DNA of 44,272 bases from Mesorhizobium alhagi CCNWXJ12-2. Its GTDB lineage: Bacteria > Pseudomonadota > Alphaproteobacteria > Rhizobiales > Rhizobiaceae. Location of the stretch: the NCBI RefSeq assembly GCF_000236565.1, contig NZ_AHAM01000223.1:1-44272 (forward strand). Reading direction: 5' to 3'. A program made the translations under genes and the position numbers. Shown one piece after another: positions 25,020 to 33,849 of this stretch (the stretch's first letter is position 1; the number at the start of each line of letters is the position of its first letter). The notes under the pieces are model-generated. The model saw nothing but the letters and a program-made list of their open reading frames with translations, ran no database searches and was not told the DNA's origin.

Positions 25020-26291
25020 ATGGACGAAGTCGAGCCAGGGATAGGGGCTGCAAGACAGGTGACCATCAATGGGCGCGCGCAGGATTTTTCGACGCATCCG
25101 CACCAGACAGCTCTCCTGGGCACCGATCCGGCGCAAACCCTGAATATGCGCGAGCGGGCGCTGGTGCTGCCCGCGGGCCGGGAACGGCGCTGGACCCTGA
25201 ATGGCGATTTCCTCGGGCTGCGGCCGACAGGGGTCGCGCGCTATGCCAGTGAGGTAACCTCGGCGCTGGATGCGCTGGTGGCGCAAGGCCATCCTCTGGC
25301 GCGCAATTTGCGCCTCGACGTCGTCGCTCCCCGCCATCCGCCGGAGGCACTTCGCCTCCAGGCCCTGCCGGTTCGCGTCGTCCCCGAACTCCGCCGACCC
25401 AGACTTCCCCAATTCTGGGTCCAGGCCCAATTGCCGCGGCACGTTCCAGGGGGGCTGGTCAGCTTCTGCAATCTTGCCCCCGTGTTTTTCAGGCGGCACA
25501 TCGCCTGCATTCATGACATGCATACGAGGCTGATGCCCGAAAGCTATACGAGAGGTTTCCGCTGGGCGCATCGCCTGATCCTGCCAATGCTCGGCAGCCG
25601 GGCCGCCCGCATCACGACGGTCTCGGAACTGTCGCGCCGCCATCTCATCGAATTTGGGGTCGCCACAGCCGGGAAAATCGTCGTCACCTACAATGGCAGC
25701 GATCACGCCTTGAGATGGGATGCGATGAGATCGAGGCTTTCCGTCGATCCGGCCAGACCCTATGTGCTTTGCCTCGGGCGTCGCGACCAGGAGTACAAGA
25801 ACGTCGGTCTTTTGGTGCGGCTGGCCCCATTGCTGGGTGAGATGGGCCTTGATCTGTGGATGCCGGGGGACGTCGACGAGACGGCCGTGAGGCGGTATGC
25901 GCCTTCGAAGCCGGACAACCTTGTGCTTCCCGGCCGCATCAGCGACGACGACTTCAAAAAGGCGCTTATGGGCGCCGTTTGCTTTCTGTTTCCGTCGCGG
26001 ATCGAAGGCTTTGGCCTTCCGGCGGTTGAGGCAATGGCGTCCGGTTGCCCGGTCGTGGCTTCAACGGCGCCCTGTCTTCCCGAAGTGTGCGGGGACGCGG
26101 CCCTTTACGCCGATCCTGACGACCTCCACGCATGGGCCGAGATCGTCCGGCTTCTCACCGTCAACAACGACCTGCGAAACCGGCTTGTGCAAAGGGGGCA
26201 TGCGCGCGCGGCGAATTACTCGTGGCGTGCGATCGCCGAGACATACCTTGAGCTGATGATGGAAATCGATCTGGAAATGCCCGCCGGCTAG
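25020..26291 (+). CDS. Family 4 glycosyltransferase
   Basis: This 423-residue GT-B enzyme is similar to the divergent 23684-24808 product. After a non-conserved N-terminus the fold begins at RRWTLNGDFLGLRPTGVARY (about 56-75), continues with VTYNGSDHALRW, and carries EGFGLPAVE (329-337) for the donor sugar. The ATG at 25020 gives about 50 extra residues of low conservation; the ATG at 25146 (MRERALVLP) is a credible alternative start. It should act on the exopolysaccharide repeat unit at the inner membrane. It ends about 150 bases from the converging MarR gene. Confidence 0.87.
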   Translation: MDEVEPGIGAARQVTINGRAQDFSTHPHQTALLGTDPAQTLNMRERALVLPAGRERRWTLNGDFLGLRPTGVARYASEVTSALDALVAQGHPLARNLRLDVVAPRHPPEALRLQALPVRVVPELRRPRLPQFWVQAQLPRHVPGGLVSFCNLAPVFFRRHIACIHDMHTRLMPESYTRGFRWAHRLILPMLGSRAARITTVSELSRRHLIEFGVATAGKIVVTYNGSDHALRWDAMRSRLSVDPARPYVLCLGRRDQEYKNVGLLVRLAPLLGEMGLDLWMPGDVDETAVRRYAPSKPDNLVLPGRISDDDFKKALMGAVCFLFPSRIEGFGLPAVEAMASGCPVVASTAPCLPEVCGDAALYADPDDLHAWAEIVRLLTVNNDLRNRLVQRGHARAANYSWRAIAETYLELMMEIDLEMPAG

Positions 26292-26441
26292 CCCGTCGAT
26301 GCGCACAGCAGCCAACGCCCTACGCTCTGCGGAGCATGATTTCGGCTTGCACAAGACGCCGACCACCGATCCTCCGATCTGACCAAAGAGGCGTTCCGGT
26401 CTTTCGCTCTTCGTCCTTCCAGGCGATCGCGCAAAGGCCGG

Positions 26442-26879
26442 TCACGACACCGCGCCAAGGTTGCGGGCGACTTCGCGCAGCACGCGCATGGCCGTCATCA
26501 GATCCCTTTCATCAACGTCGTGAAGCACCCGTTCGCGAACTGCGCTTGCGAAATCGCGAATGGCCTCGGCCTCTTCACGAGCCGACTTTGTCAGATGGAT
26601 TCCCTTGGCCCGCCGGTTTCCTTCCATGGCGCGACGCGTGACAAAGCCCTTCTTCACCAGCGCATCGACCAATAGGCCCACTGACGCTTGCTTGATCTCC
26701 AGGGTCGCGGCGAGTTGCGCCTGGGTCGATCCTTCCTGCTTGGCCAGACACATGAGCAATCGGGCGTGTGCGAGAGTGAGGCCGCAGGCCCTGATGCGTT
26801 CATCGAAAAGCGCGCGAAGCTTGCGGTCTACCTTGACAAGATCTTCGACGAATGTGGCCTTGGATGAAAAAAGCGCCAT
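26442..26879 (-). CDS. MarR-family transcriptional regulator
   Basis: This 145-residue winged-helix repressor shows the standard layout: dimer helices at both ends, and a DNA-binding part with GSTQAQLAATLEIKQASVG, then LVKKGFVTRRAMEGNRRAKG as recognition helix and wing (about 50-95). MarR proteins usually repress a nearby divergent gene in response to small aromatic compounds. The DNA on the divergent side has no intact gene, so its local target may have been lost. It converges on the GT4 gene and seems unrelated to the polysaccharide genes. Confidence 0.88.
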   Translation of the reverse strand: MALFSSKATFVEDLVKVDRKLRALFDERIRACGLTLAHARLLMCLAKQEGSTQAQLAATLEIKQASVGLLVDALVKKGFVTRRAMEGNRRAKGIHLTKSAREEAEAIRDFASAVRERVLHDVDERDLMTAMRVLREVARNLGAVS

Positions 26880-27773
26880 TTGGTATCAGCCATCTATGCT
26901 CGCGCCGCATGGAACGGTGGCAAAGCCGCTACAAGCAAAGCGGCGTTTGGGCTCGCCCTTGAAGGCGGGATCCTATGCGGCCCAAAAACACACAACCGCC
27001 CCGGGGAGCTTCGCGCAAGACTGCCGTCATTTTCTTGGCCGCCGCGAGGGCCGCGCGGGCCGCCGACCGCTATTGGGTCGCGCGCCGCTGCCGGGCGCCT
27101 GAACCTGCTGGTGACCTCGCCTTTGGCCAGCCCGTAAGCCTTCATCCGTGGCGGTCGCCCGTGCAGTGCCTGCGGCGCCGTTCCGTATCACCCGGTTTCG
27201 CATCAGCAAACACAGCCGACATGGATTTTTCTCCCCCAGACTTCCCAGACAGAGAGCTGCGCTGGATGCCGCAGCCCCTATGTTATTGTAAAATTAAGTG
27301 ACCGGCTGCCGCAGCGACAGTGCGCCATTTGGCGTAGCCCGCTTTCAGGAAAAGTCATTTGCCCTACATGCTTCGACAATTTGGCGAACGGCGTCCCGCT
27401 TCGCGCCGGCAGCTAAGCCGTTTGCGGGACGACGGAGGGTCGGCGCAAGCGAACGCGTCCCGTGCTGGAGCAAGTGAAAGGATACGGTTGTGCGGCCGTG
27501 GCTTCAGGCGGCGGTGGTTGGCGCGAGCGCCTCAAAAAGGCCTGGGTGGCGCCAAATGGCGCGGAACTTCGATTGGCACTGAAAAAGAACTGCACCTGCC
27601 TCCCAAGCGGTGAGCGATCCTTGGTGCGACTCAAAAGCCGCGAGTTCCCGGCTGCTGGGTGCTGGGTGGAGGCCATCGCTCATACTGGCAAGGCTCCAAT
27701 CAGCCTATGAGGGAATATTCGTATGCAATTCGCGCTGCATCGAATCCGCTCGGACGCAGCGTGAAAGGCGCCC
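26880..27773. other. Gene-poor stretch between MarR and acyltransferase genes
   Basis: About 0.9 kb with no supported gene. The first 100 bases should hold the marR promoter. A + strand frame from 26975 begins with a basic stretch and a hydrophobic segment (KTAVIFLAAARAARAAD), which could be the decayed start of an EmrA/HlyD-like gene, the usual divergent neighbour of marR, but the match is weak. The rest shows nothing recognisable. Confidence 0.4.
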
Positions 27774-28844
27774 CTACGCCGCCTGTCTGCGTACGATCGG
27801 GAACCAGTTTGACAGGTATCGCGTCAGCGGCAACTCCCCATAGAGGTACACCAGCACTGAAACATAGGTCACGATCACGGGCGTCACGAACAGCAGGATC
27901 GTGGCCACAAGCGCTGATTCGCCGCTTTCGCCCACGAGCCTTTCAGACACGATGTTCACGAACCAGTGCGTCAAATAGATCGCAAAGGTACATTTCGCTA
28001 GGAAGTTCACCAGCTTTGAATCGCAGTAGACGCCGCCTTGCTCCAGCGCGACAACGGCCAGCAACAGGATGGAAGTCGGCAGCCCCAACGCGAGAAGACG
28101 AGGCGCTTCCGGCCAAAGGAATGGGCGCATGATGACGGCAGCCAAGCAGGCAGCGACGACAAAAGCGGCGCCAGCAATTGCCACGCGGCGGGGAAAACTC
28201 AAAGGAAACACCCCGGACCTGCCAAGCCTGTAGACAAGTATGCCGAGCGCGAAATCGACTAGAATAGGATTGGTGTAAAACACAAAAGTCGGGTTTTTGA
28301 TACCCGATGCCTGGCCGACGACCACGAGAAGAACGACAAAGGCGGCGGAATAGAGAATCCCGTTTTTCATGCTGACAAGTTGGAAGGCCGCGATTATCAG
28401 GCTGAATTCGATAATTATGAGCAAGCTCCAAGTCGGGTAAAGGATCGGAAAGGGACCGTAGGCCACGAATGCGAGCGACATGAATAGCTCGGACAAGGTG
28501 TTTGATTCGCTCATCGCGTAATTCTCAACGAGAAATGCCAGAATGGTGAACCCCCAGTACAAGGGCACAATTCTGATCAGCCTGGTCCGCAAATAATCGG
28601 CTGCTGGCTTGCCTTCGTCTCCGAACACGTGTGCGGTCAGAAAGCCTGCCAAAACCACGAAAAGGTCCGTCCCGAAACGTAGAACGTTCAAGATTTCGGG
28701 ATCGATGTGAGCGGCGCTCACCACCCGACTGATGTGAATCGAAGCGATGGCATATGCCGAAACCAGCCTAAGGAGCTGCGCGTTGTGCCAGAACTCCCTG
28801 GCGTGAGCAGAATGGACTGGCTGCAGATGGTATTCCGCGTTCAT
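27774..28844 (-). CDS. Acyltransferase family 3 membrane protein (OafA/ExoZ-like)
   Basis: This 356-residue integral membrane protein has about ten hydrophobic segments. It should O-acylate sugars, typically with acetyl groups, of a surface polysaccharide. The catalytic region shows FWHNAQLLRLVSAYAIASIH with the conserved His, then FVVLAGFLTAHVF, TRLIRIVPLYW and, near the end, CTFAIYLTHWF, all typical of the family. The start at 28844 has GGTGAG 7 bases upstream and puts the family domain at the N-terminus. The frame is open 84 codons further upstream (see next entry). Position in the exopolysaccharide region suggests acetylation of that polymer. Confidence 0.85.
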   Translation of the reverse strand: MNAEYHLQPVHSAHAREFWHNAQLLRLVSAYAIASIHISRVVSAAHIDPEILNVLRFGTDLFVVLAGFLTAHVFGDEGKPAADYLRTRLIRIVPLYWGFTILAFLVENYAMSESNTLSELFMSLAFVAYGPFPILYPTWSLLIIIEFSLIIAAFQLVSMKNGILYSAAFVVLLVVVGQASGIKNPTFVFYTNPILVDFALGILVYRLGRSGVFPLSFPRRVAIAGAAFVVAACLAAVIMRPFLWPEAPRLLALGLPTSILLLAVVALEQGGVYCDSKLVNFLAKCTFAIYLTHWFVNIVSERLVGESGESALVATILLFVTPVIVTYVSVLVYLYGELPLTRYLSNWFPIVRRQAA

Positions 28845-29096
28845 CCTGGATCTCACCGAAGCGAGAAGGCGGGACAAAACACTGATGATGGACGACGCTC
28901 CCCCGCGGCGTTCTCCAGCGAGGTTTTCGCGTGGCGGTAAGGGTAAGGCGACCAATGCAACAACTGCAATTGACGCCAAACAGACCGTGCCGATCATTGA
29001 GATGGCCAGCGAGGAAGCCAATGCAACTACGTCCCCATTTATCCAAAGTTTAGAGGAAGAAAGCGGTACGGAAACGGACGCAAACGAGGTGCATGC
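28845..29096 (-). other. In-frame upstream extension with one hydrophobic segment
   Basis: The acyltransferase frame stays open upstream to 29096 and encodes a segment that reads SLAISMIGTVCLASIAVVAL, then VALPLPPRENLAGERR, like a final membrane helix and tail of a transporter. No ATG with a ribosome site starts it; a TTG at 29021 is the earliest usable codon. It may be the relic end of another membrane-protein gene, or an unusual N-terminal extension of the acyltransferase. I favour the relic. Confidence 0.35.
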
Positions 29097-29185
29097 CTAC
29101 CCAATTTGGGGAATCGGATTAGACTGTATGCCCACCATCGTCTCAAAGTTGATCGGACCGTTGCGGCGCGTAACTGGGCCGATAG

Positions 29186-29564
29186 TCACCAGGGTTTAGC
29201 AGGCGAATTGAACTGAAGTATAATTCCATAAAAAGCTTGCATGGGCGGAGGCAACGGCTCCCACTTGTCCATTGCCCGAAGGATGCAATAAGCGGCCCCT
29301 ATCGCCGTTAGATTTTCTGGTATCTCCGAGGCCTTCCGTCTTATGCTTCCATCACTCCCGTGTTTCATCAAGCCTGCCGATCCAGGCAGTTCTATCCGCG
29401 ACGGAGCGGTTAGGATGGCTGAGCATTCCTTCAAATAAGCCGTCCGGCTTGCTGAGTGTCATACCTTCTGCGGCGCACGCGAGTGTGATGCTGGCTGCGA
29501 AGTCGCCGTGATGGAATGCTTCAATGGCGGCATCGATTTGCTGTCGGGCGGCCCCACTCTTGGT
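29186..29564 (-). pseudogene. Frameshifted conserved hypothetical gene
   Basis: The first part (29564 down to about 29355) reads KSGAARQQIDAAIEAFHHGD, then AASITLACAAEGM, and stops at RLDETRE. A second frame takes over at about 29366 with LMKHGSDG and continues SEIPENLTAIGAAYCILRAM to a stop at 29186. Joined, they give one plausible protein of about 125 residues whose two halves fit head to tail (RLDETRE-wl-KHGSDG). The junction base pattern suggests a small deletion between short direct repeats. The helical domain looks like a conserved bacterial hypothetical family, but I cannot name it. Confidence 0.6.
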
Positions 29565-29622
29565 GAACCTGCAGCCGTGAGACCTGTGGGAAACCGATGG
29601 TGTGACGCCAAAGGGCAACTCC

Positions 29623-29942
29623 CCCGAAATTGTCACGATTTTGGAACGAGCCCTAGAGATCGACCCGCGCATCCAGCGGCGGCCCATCTCTACATCCACC
29701 CGGTCGAAGCGTCAGCGACGCCCGTACGCGCGGAAGCGGTCGCTGACCACCTGCGGGGCGCCATGCCTGGGGCTGGGCATCTCACCCATATGCCAGCCCA
29801 CATACGTGCGCGGTTGGGACGCCATCACGATTCCATGCAAGTCAATCGCGAGGCAATCGCGGCGGACGAGGCGTTCGTCGCGCGGGCGGCGAGGCGGCCA
29901 GCCCACTCTATCGCTATGGCTACTATCCCCACAACCTTTATG
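29623..29942 (+). pseudogene. Fragment of a TPR-repeat protein with several frameshifts
   Basis: Three frames read in succession give parts of one protein: SPEIVTILERALEIDPR (from 29623), then HPAAAHLYIHPVEAS, GAMPGAGHLTHMPAHI and NREAIAADEAF, and lastly ASPLYRYGYYPHNLY (ending near 29942). The blocks H-LYIH-VEAS, PGAGHL-HMP-HI and YGYYPHN are typical of a bacterial TPR protein family of about 500-600 residues. Both ends are missing, and the 3' end runs into the group II intron remnant, which probably inserted here. Confidence 0.7.
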
Positions 29943-30087
29943 GCGTCTGGCTACCTCACGGGCCGGATGGCTTGGAAGAATCAGGACGTGCCACATCCCG
30001 CGCGAAAGGAACGCGTCGGAACCTGGGAGATCTCCTGCCCGGCCGGGCGGCGTCCAACCGCACCGGGAAGGCGAGGAGCCGTAGCCG

Positions 30088-30425
30088 ATGATGAACGTAC
30101 AAGGGAAGTCTGACTCCGCCATAATAGCTGTGAAGTTGCCGAACAAGGCCGGATCTCCGGTGGCGGAGGCGATGGAGCCAAGAGGGGACCAAGGGAAACG
30201 TGGGCCAGCAAGCTCGCACCGGGCACAGGACCGGCGCGTGACCCAAGCGCTGGACCGCGTACGGAAAGCCGCAGGGCTGAGGAAGAAGGAACGGGTCAGA
30301 GCGCTCCTCCACCACGTCAATGTCGATATACCTGGGACGGCATTCTACGCGCTCAGGCGCAAAGCTCCTCCGGGCGTAGATGGCATAACGTGGCAGGACT
30401 ACGAGGCGGACCTTGAGCCCCGGCT
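30088..30425 (+). pseudogene. Truncated group II intron reverse transcriptase/maturase
   Basis: The frame begins MMNVQGKSDSAIIAVKLPNK and continues to LHHVNVDIPGTAFYALRRKA and PGVDGITWQDYEADLEPR, which is the N-terminal part (RT-0/RT-1 region) of rhizobial LtrA-like intron-encoded proteins. The match stops near 30425; all polymerase motifs including YADD, the maturase and any endonuclease domain are gone. About 110 bases upstream (from about 29979, GTGCCACATCCCGCGCGAAA) look like the 5' RNA part of such an intron joined to the open reading frame through a deletion. The element is dead. Confidence 0.75.
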
Positions 30426-30499
30426 CAGTCTGCCATCTGCTGCAGGTCAGCAGACGCAACCCTCATCGCGATCAAAAAGGCCGGAGCTTGTTTGCGGGG

Positions 30500-30784
30500 C
30501 TATTTCACCATCGTTGGGAGTGGCGTCGGCATGGCGCCATCCCTGTCGATCCAAGCCACCGCCTCTTCAAGGGAGTCAAAATTCCGATGTTGCCCGCTCA
30601 GCGGGCCAAAACCCGTCTCGAGAAACCATTTGCCCTGGGTGGCGTATGTTTCCTCGTCGATTTGCGTAAGCACCGCCACGAGCAGGTTCGATCTCAGGAC
30701 GAGAACCCCAGCTTCGCCGCCCTCCACAGTCGCAACACGGATGTTGGTGAGTGAAAAGTCAGGGCCTAGCGTCACATCGTCCAT
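30500..30784 (-). CDS. Small hypothetical protein (94 residues)
   Basis: This acidic soluble protein reads like a genuine gene, with alternating strands and a final helix: TLGPDFSLTNIRVATVEGGE, LVLRSNLLVAVLTQIDEETY, GKWFLETGFGP, then SLEEAVAWIDRD. The ATG at 30784 has only a weak ribosome site. It lies between the intron remnant and the sugar cassette and has no partner gene. The family is not recognised; the fold may be a small alpha/beta domain. Confidence 0.6.
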   Translation of the reverse strand: MDDVTLGPDFSLTNIRVATVEGGEAGVLVLRSNLLVAVLTQIDEETYATQGKWFLETGFGPLSGQHRNFDSLEEAVAWIDRDGAMPTPLPTMVK

Positions 30785-31091
30785 TTGTCGAACCCATACA
30801 AATCAACTGCAAGCGCCAATCACGAAGCGAACGGACTTTAGAAGGCGGAAAATTTCTATGCACGAAGGCAGTAACAAAAACTTGATACCCCCATCATTCC
30901 GGCAGTTCAATATGCCGCCCGTATTATTCCGGATCCCGGCGAAGGTCCCGCTGACTTAGCGACGCAGCCACGTCGTATTGCTTGTAGAAAACGTCTTTGT
31001 TTTCATAAAATTACGGCAAACATCTCATCTTTCAGTATAGCTTGACACCGCAGCTGCGAATGTCGCCCCCGTTCAGTCGGAACTCATCCGG
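30785..31091. other. Intergenic stretch, nothing recognised
   Basis: About 300 AT-richer bases hold the likely promoter of the 94-residue gene and the 3' end of the PIG-L operon. No clear terminator hairpin, RNA or repeat is visible. Confidence 0.5.
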
Positions 31092-31745
31092 CTAAAGAAG
31101 CCGGGCCTTCCTGAGCACGAACGCCTCCGCGTGAAGCTCAGGCGCCCGGCACTCCATTCCGCGCAACCTCGCCAGACCCCGAAATGTTTCGCGGTCGAAC
31201 CAGTCCTTTGAGCGCTGCGTGCCAAAATGCGTATGAAGCAGGTCGATCTTCCTTTCCAATATGTTGGCGGTGAGCGGAACGTAGGCGTTTGGCTGGCAAA
31301 GGTCGCCATCCCATTTCGGGATTTCGTATTCCACCACCAAATGATCGCGAAACACGTTCCAGGTCAGTTGGTTGACCTCGCGGTGATCCTGGTGCGCGTC
31401 GAGACGCGCATGGGTGAACACCACATCGGGCTCGACGCGAGCCCTCAGTTCCATCAGCCAGCGCTTGATCGAGCGGCTCTGGGAGGGAAAGTAGCTGTCC
31501 TCGAATTCGGCGACCTCGATCGCGCTTTGTCCTGCGCCCTGCAGGAAGGCTTCGGCCGAGGCGGTGGCTTCGGCGGTGCGCTGGCCACCGGCGCTCAGGA
31601 CGCACCAGTGGACGTTCAGCTTGACCCCTGACGCGATCAGGCTGAGGATCGTGCCGCCCGCGCCGATTTCGATATCGTCCGAATGAGCGCCCAGCAGGAG
31701 CAGGGAGAGTTCCTCCCCGCTGCCTGCAATAGACAGGCTCCTCAT
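31092..31745 (-). CDS. PIG-L (LmbE-like) family deacetylase
   Basis: This 217-residue zinc-dependent N-deacetylase-like enzyme has the N-terminal metal site GAHSDDIEIG (His21, Asp23, Asp24) and the second block FTHARLDAHQDH. These match PIG-L enzymes, which remove N-acetyl groups from amino sugars. Its ATG overlaps the TGA of the cytidylyltransferase gene (31742-31745). It is the last gene of the methyltransferase-cytidylyltransferase-deacetylase operon, so a nucleotide-linked or polymer-linked N-acetyl sugar is the likely substrate. Confidence 0.87.
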   Translation of the reverse strand: MRSLSIAGSGEELSLLLLGAHSDDIEIGAGGTILSLIASGVKLNVHWCVLSAGGQRTAEATASAEAFLQGAGQSAIEVAEFEDSYFPSQSRSIKRWLMELRARVEPDVVFTHARLDAHQDHREVNQLTWNVFRDHLVVEYEIPKWDGDLCQPNAYVPLTANILERKIDLLHTHFGTQRSKDWFDRETFRGLARLRGMECRAPELHAEAFVLRKARLL

Positions 31746-32557
31746 GACGCGGCCATCACGACATTGCGCCTGTTTCTCTCGGCGGTGACCTTCGCGTTCC
31801 AGGGCATGTCGCCCTTTTCGACCATGTCTTCGAGCGACTGCCAGTCGCGCAGCGTATCCATCGAGCGCCAGAAACCCTCGTGCTTGTACGCCATCAGCAT
31901 GTTGTCTGCGATGAGGCGCGTGAAGGGTTCAAGCACCAGCTCTTCGCCGTCGCGCATGTAGTCGAAGATTTCGGGCCGGAACACGAAATAGCCGCCATTG
32001 ATCCAAATCTCCGAAGTGTCCGTCGTGCGAAACTCGCGAACGCGGCCATCCTCGGCGATGTCGGCCAGGTGATAGGTCAGCGGCGCCCGCACGGCGAGGA
32101 AGCAGCCGATCTTGCCGCTGGCTTCGAACTTGGCGATCACGTCCTCAAGGTCGACGTCGGTCAGCCCGTCGCTGTAGTTGGCCAGAAACATCTTTTCGCC
32201 TTTGACGTGGTCCTTCGCGGCCCACAGGCGCTCTCCGATGTTTCGCCAGATGCCCGTGTCGAGCAGCGTCACCCGCCAGTCCTTGTCGGCCTCATTGAGG
32301 AGCTGGACGTCCCTGCCGCCGCCCGACACGACGCAGTCGGCGAAGGTCTGTGGCCGGGTGTTCAGGAAGAACTCCTTGATGACAGTGGCCTTGTAACCCA
32401 GGCACAACACGAATTCGTCGTGCCCGTAATCGCTGTACCACTGCATGACGTGCCGCAAGATCGGCTGCTGACCGAGCGGGATCATCGGCTTTGGAATGGT
32501 TTCGGAATAATCGCGGATTCGGGTCCCGCGCCCGCCGCAGAACAGAACGACTTTCAT
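31742..32557 (-). CDS. rfbF: Glucose-1-phosphate cytidylyltransferase-like nucleotidyltransferase
   Basis: This 271-residue enzyme should make CDP-glucose (or another CDP-sugar) from CTP and a sugar-1-phosphate. It has the nucleotidyltransferase loop CGGRGTR (7-13), the IPKPM motif (21-25), FLANYSDGLTDVDL with metal-binding Asp residues, and the RfbF-like end EGFWRSMDTLRD. The start at 32557 is set by an ATGA overlap with the preceding methyltransferase gene, and its own stop overlaps the deacetylase start in the same way. Full length for the family. In known pathways CDP-glucose goes to a 4,6-dehydratase (RfbG), which is not in this window. Confidence 0.88.
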   Translation of the reverse strand: MKVVLFCGGRGTRIRDYSETIPKPMIPLGQQPILRHVMQWYSDYGHDEFVLCLGYKATVIKEFFLNTRPQTFADCVVSGGGRDVQLLNEADKDWRVTLLDTGIWRNIGERLWAAKDHVKGEKMFLANYSDGLTDVDLEDVIAKFEASGKIGCFLAVRAPLTYHLADIAEDGRVREFRTTDTSEIWINGGYFVFRPEIFDYMRDGEELVLEPFTRLIADNMLMAYKHEGFWRSMDTLRDWQSLEDMVEKGDMPWNAKVTAERNRRNVVMAAS

Positions 32558-33849
32558 CTTGGAAGCTCCGCCGGATCGATGATGGTGACGAAAGGAATGG
32601 GCACGATGAATTTGGCGCCCCAGGCGGCGACATGGCGCATCTGCTGGATGATCTCGTCCTTCAGATTCCACGGAAGGATCAGGATGTAATCCGGCTGGGC
32701 CTGGTCGAGGGCCTCCACAGGACGAATTGGAATGTGCATGCCCGGCGTGAAGCGGCCATGCTTGTAGGGGTTGCGGTCGACGGTGAAGTCGAGGAAATCG
32801 GTGCCGATCGCGCAGTAGTTGAGAAGCGTATTGCCCTTGCCCGGGGCGCCGTACCCGCAAATCCGCTTGCCCTCGTTCTTGGCCGAAATCAGGAAGGCCA
32901 GCAGGTCGTGCTTGGCGCGCTGCGCCTTGGCGGCGAAGGTGGCATAGGTGGATATATCGGCGAAGCCGTTTCGCCGCTCCCGGGCGAGAAGATCAACGAC
33001 GCTGTCATTGGTGTGCCAGGCGCTGTCGTCATGCGCCAGGTAAACGCGAAGCGACCCGCCATGGGTTGGCAGCTCCTCCACATCGATCAGCCTCAACCCG
33101 TGGCGGACAGCCATCAGATCGATCGTCAGCAGCGAGAAATACGAGAAATGCTCGTGATAGATGGTGTCGAACTGGTTTTCCGCGATCAGGCGCTCGATAT
33201 GCGGGAATTCGAGCGTGACGACGCCCTCCGGCCGCAGCAGGATTTTGATCCCGGCGACGAAATCATTGAGATCGGGCACCTGCGCCAGGACGTTGTTGCC
33301 GATGATGAGATCGGCGCCCAGTCCCTCAGTCATCATCTGCCTGGCCAGGCGCACGCCGAAGAAGTCGACGCGGGTGGTCACGCCCTTCTCGATCGCGGCG
33401 CGCGCTACATTGGCGGCCGGTTCGACGCCGAGCACCGGGATGCCGAGCGGAAGGAAGTGCTGCAGCAGATAGCCGTCATTGCTCGCCAGTTCGACCGCGA
33501 GGCTGTCGGGACCGAGGCCAAGGCGCTTTGTGATCGACTCGCAATAGGCCTTCGCGTGAGCGACCCAGCTCGTCGAGAAGGAGGAGAAGTAGGCGTATTC
33601 GCTGAAGATCGTCTCAGGGGTCATATATTCCTTGAGCTGGACGAGGAAGCAGGCTTCGCACACCTGCACGTGAAGCGGAAAGTAAAGCTCCATCTGGTCG
33701 ATCTGGTCGGCCTGCAGGAAGCTTTCGCAAGGCGGCGACATGCCGAGGTCGACGAAGGTATGGCGTAGGCGCGAGCCGCAAAGCCTGCACCCGTAAGTCC
33801 GCCGCACCGCATGAGGGTCGCGAACGATGTCGACAGCCTGAATGTTCAT
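32554..33849 (-). CDS. SAM-dependent sugar C-methyltransferase (TylC3/NovU-like)
   Basis: This 431-residue protein has three parts: an N-terminal zinc-binding domain (Cys21, Cys24, Cys64, Cys67), a Rossmann methyltransferase with AVELASNDGYLL (118-129) as the SAM site and YHEHFSYFS (231-239), and a C-terminal domain beginning near GYGAPGKGNTLLNY. This order is that of enzymes that add a branching methyl group to a nucleotide-linked 4-keto sugar. It is the first gene of the operon, and its stop overlaps the cytidylyltransferase start by 4 bases. The His/Tyr residues of the YHEHFSYFS motif are intact, so activity is expected. Confidence 0.88.
   Translation of the reverse strand: MNIQAVDIVRDPHAVRRTYGCRLCGSRLRHTFVDLGMSPPCESFLQADQIDQMELYFPLHVQVCEACFLVQLKEYMTPETIFSEYAYFSSFSTSWVAHAKAYCESITKRLGLGPDSLAVELASNDGYLLQHFLPLGIPVLGVEPAANVARAAIEKGVTTRVDFFGVRLARQMMTEGLGADLIIGNNVLAQVPDLNDFVAGIKILLRPEGVVTLEFPHIERLIAENQFDTIYHEHFSYFSLLTIDLMAVRHGLRLIDVEELPTHGGSLRVYLAHDDSAWHTNDSVVDLLARERRNGFADISTYATFAAKAQRAKHDLLAFLISAKNEGKRICGYGAPGKGNTLLNYCAIGTDFLDFTVDRNPYKHGRFTPGMHIPIRPVEALDQAQPDYILILPWNLKDEIIQQMRHVAAWGAKFIVPIPFVTIIDPAELPR

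Noticed and set aside
26975-27145. Start of an EmrA/HlyD-like gene facing marR
   Set aside because: Only a basic-then-hydrophobic segment is visible; this is too weak to call even as a pseudogene.
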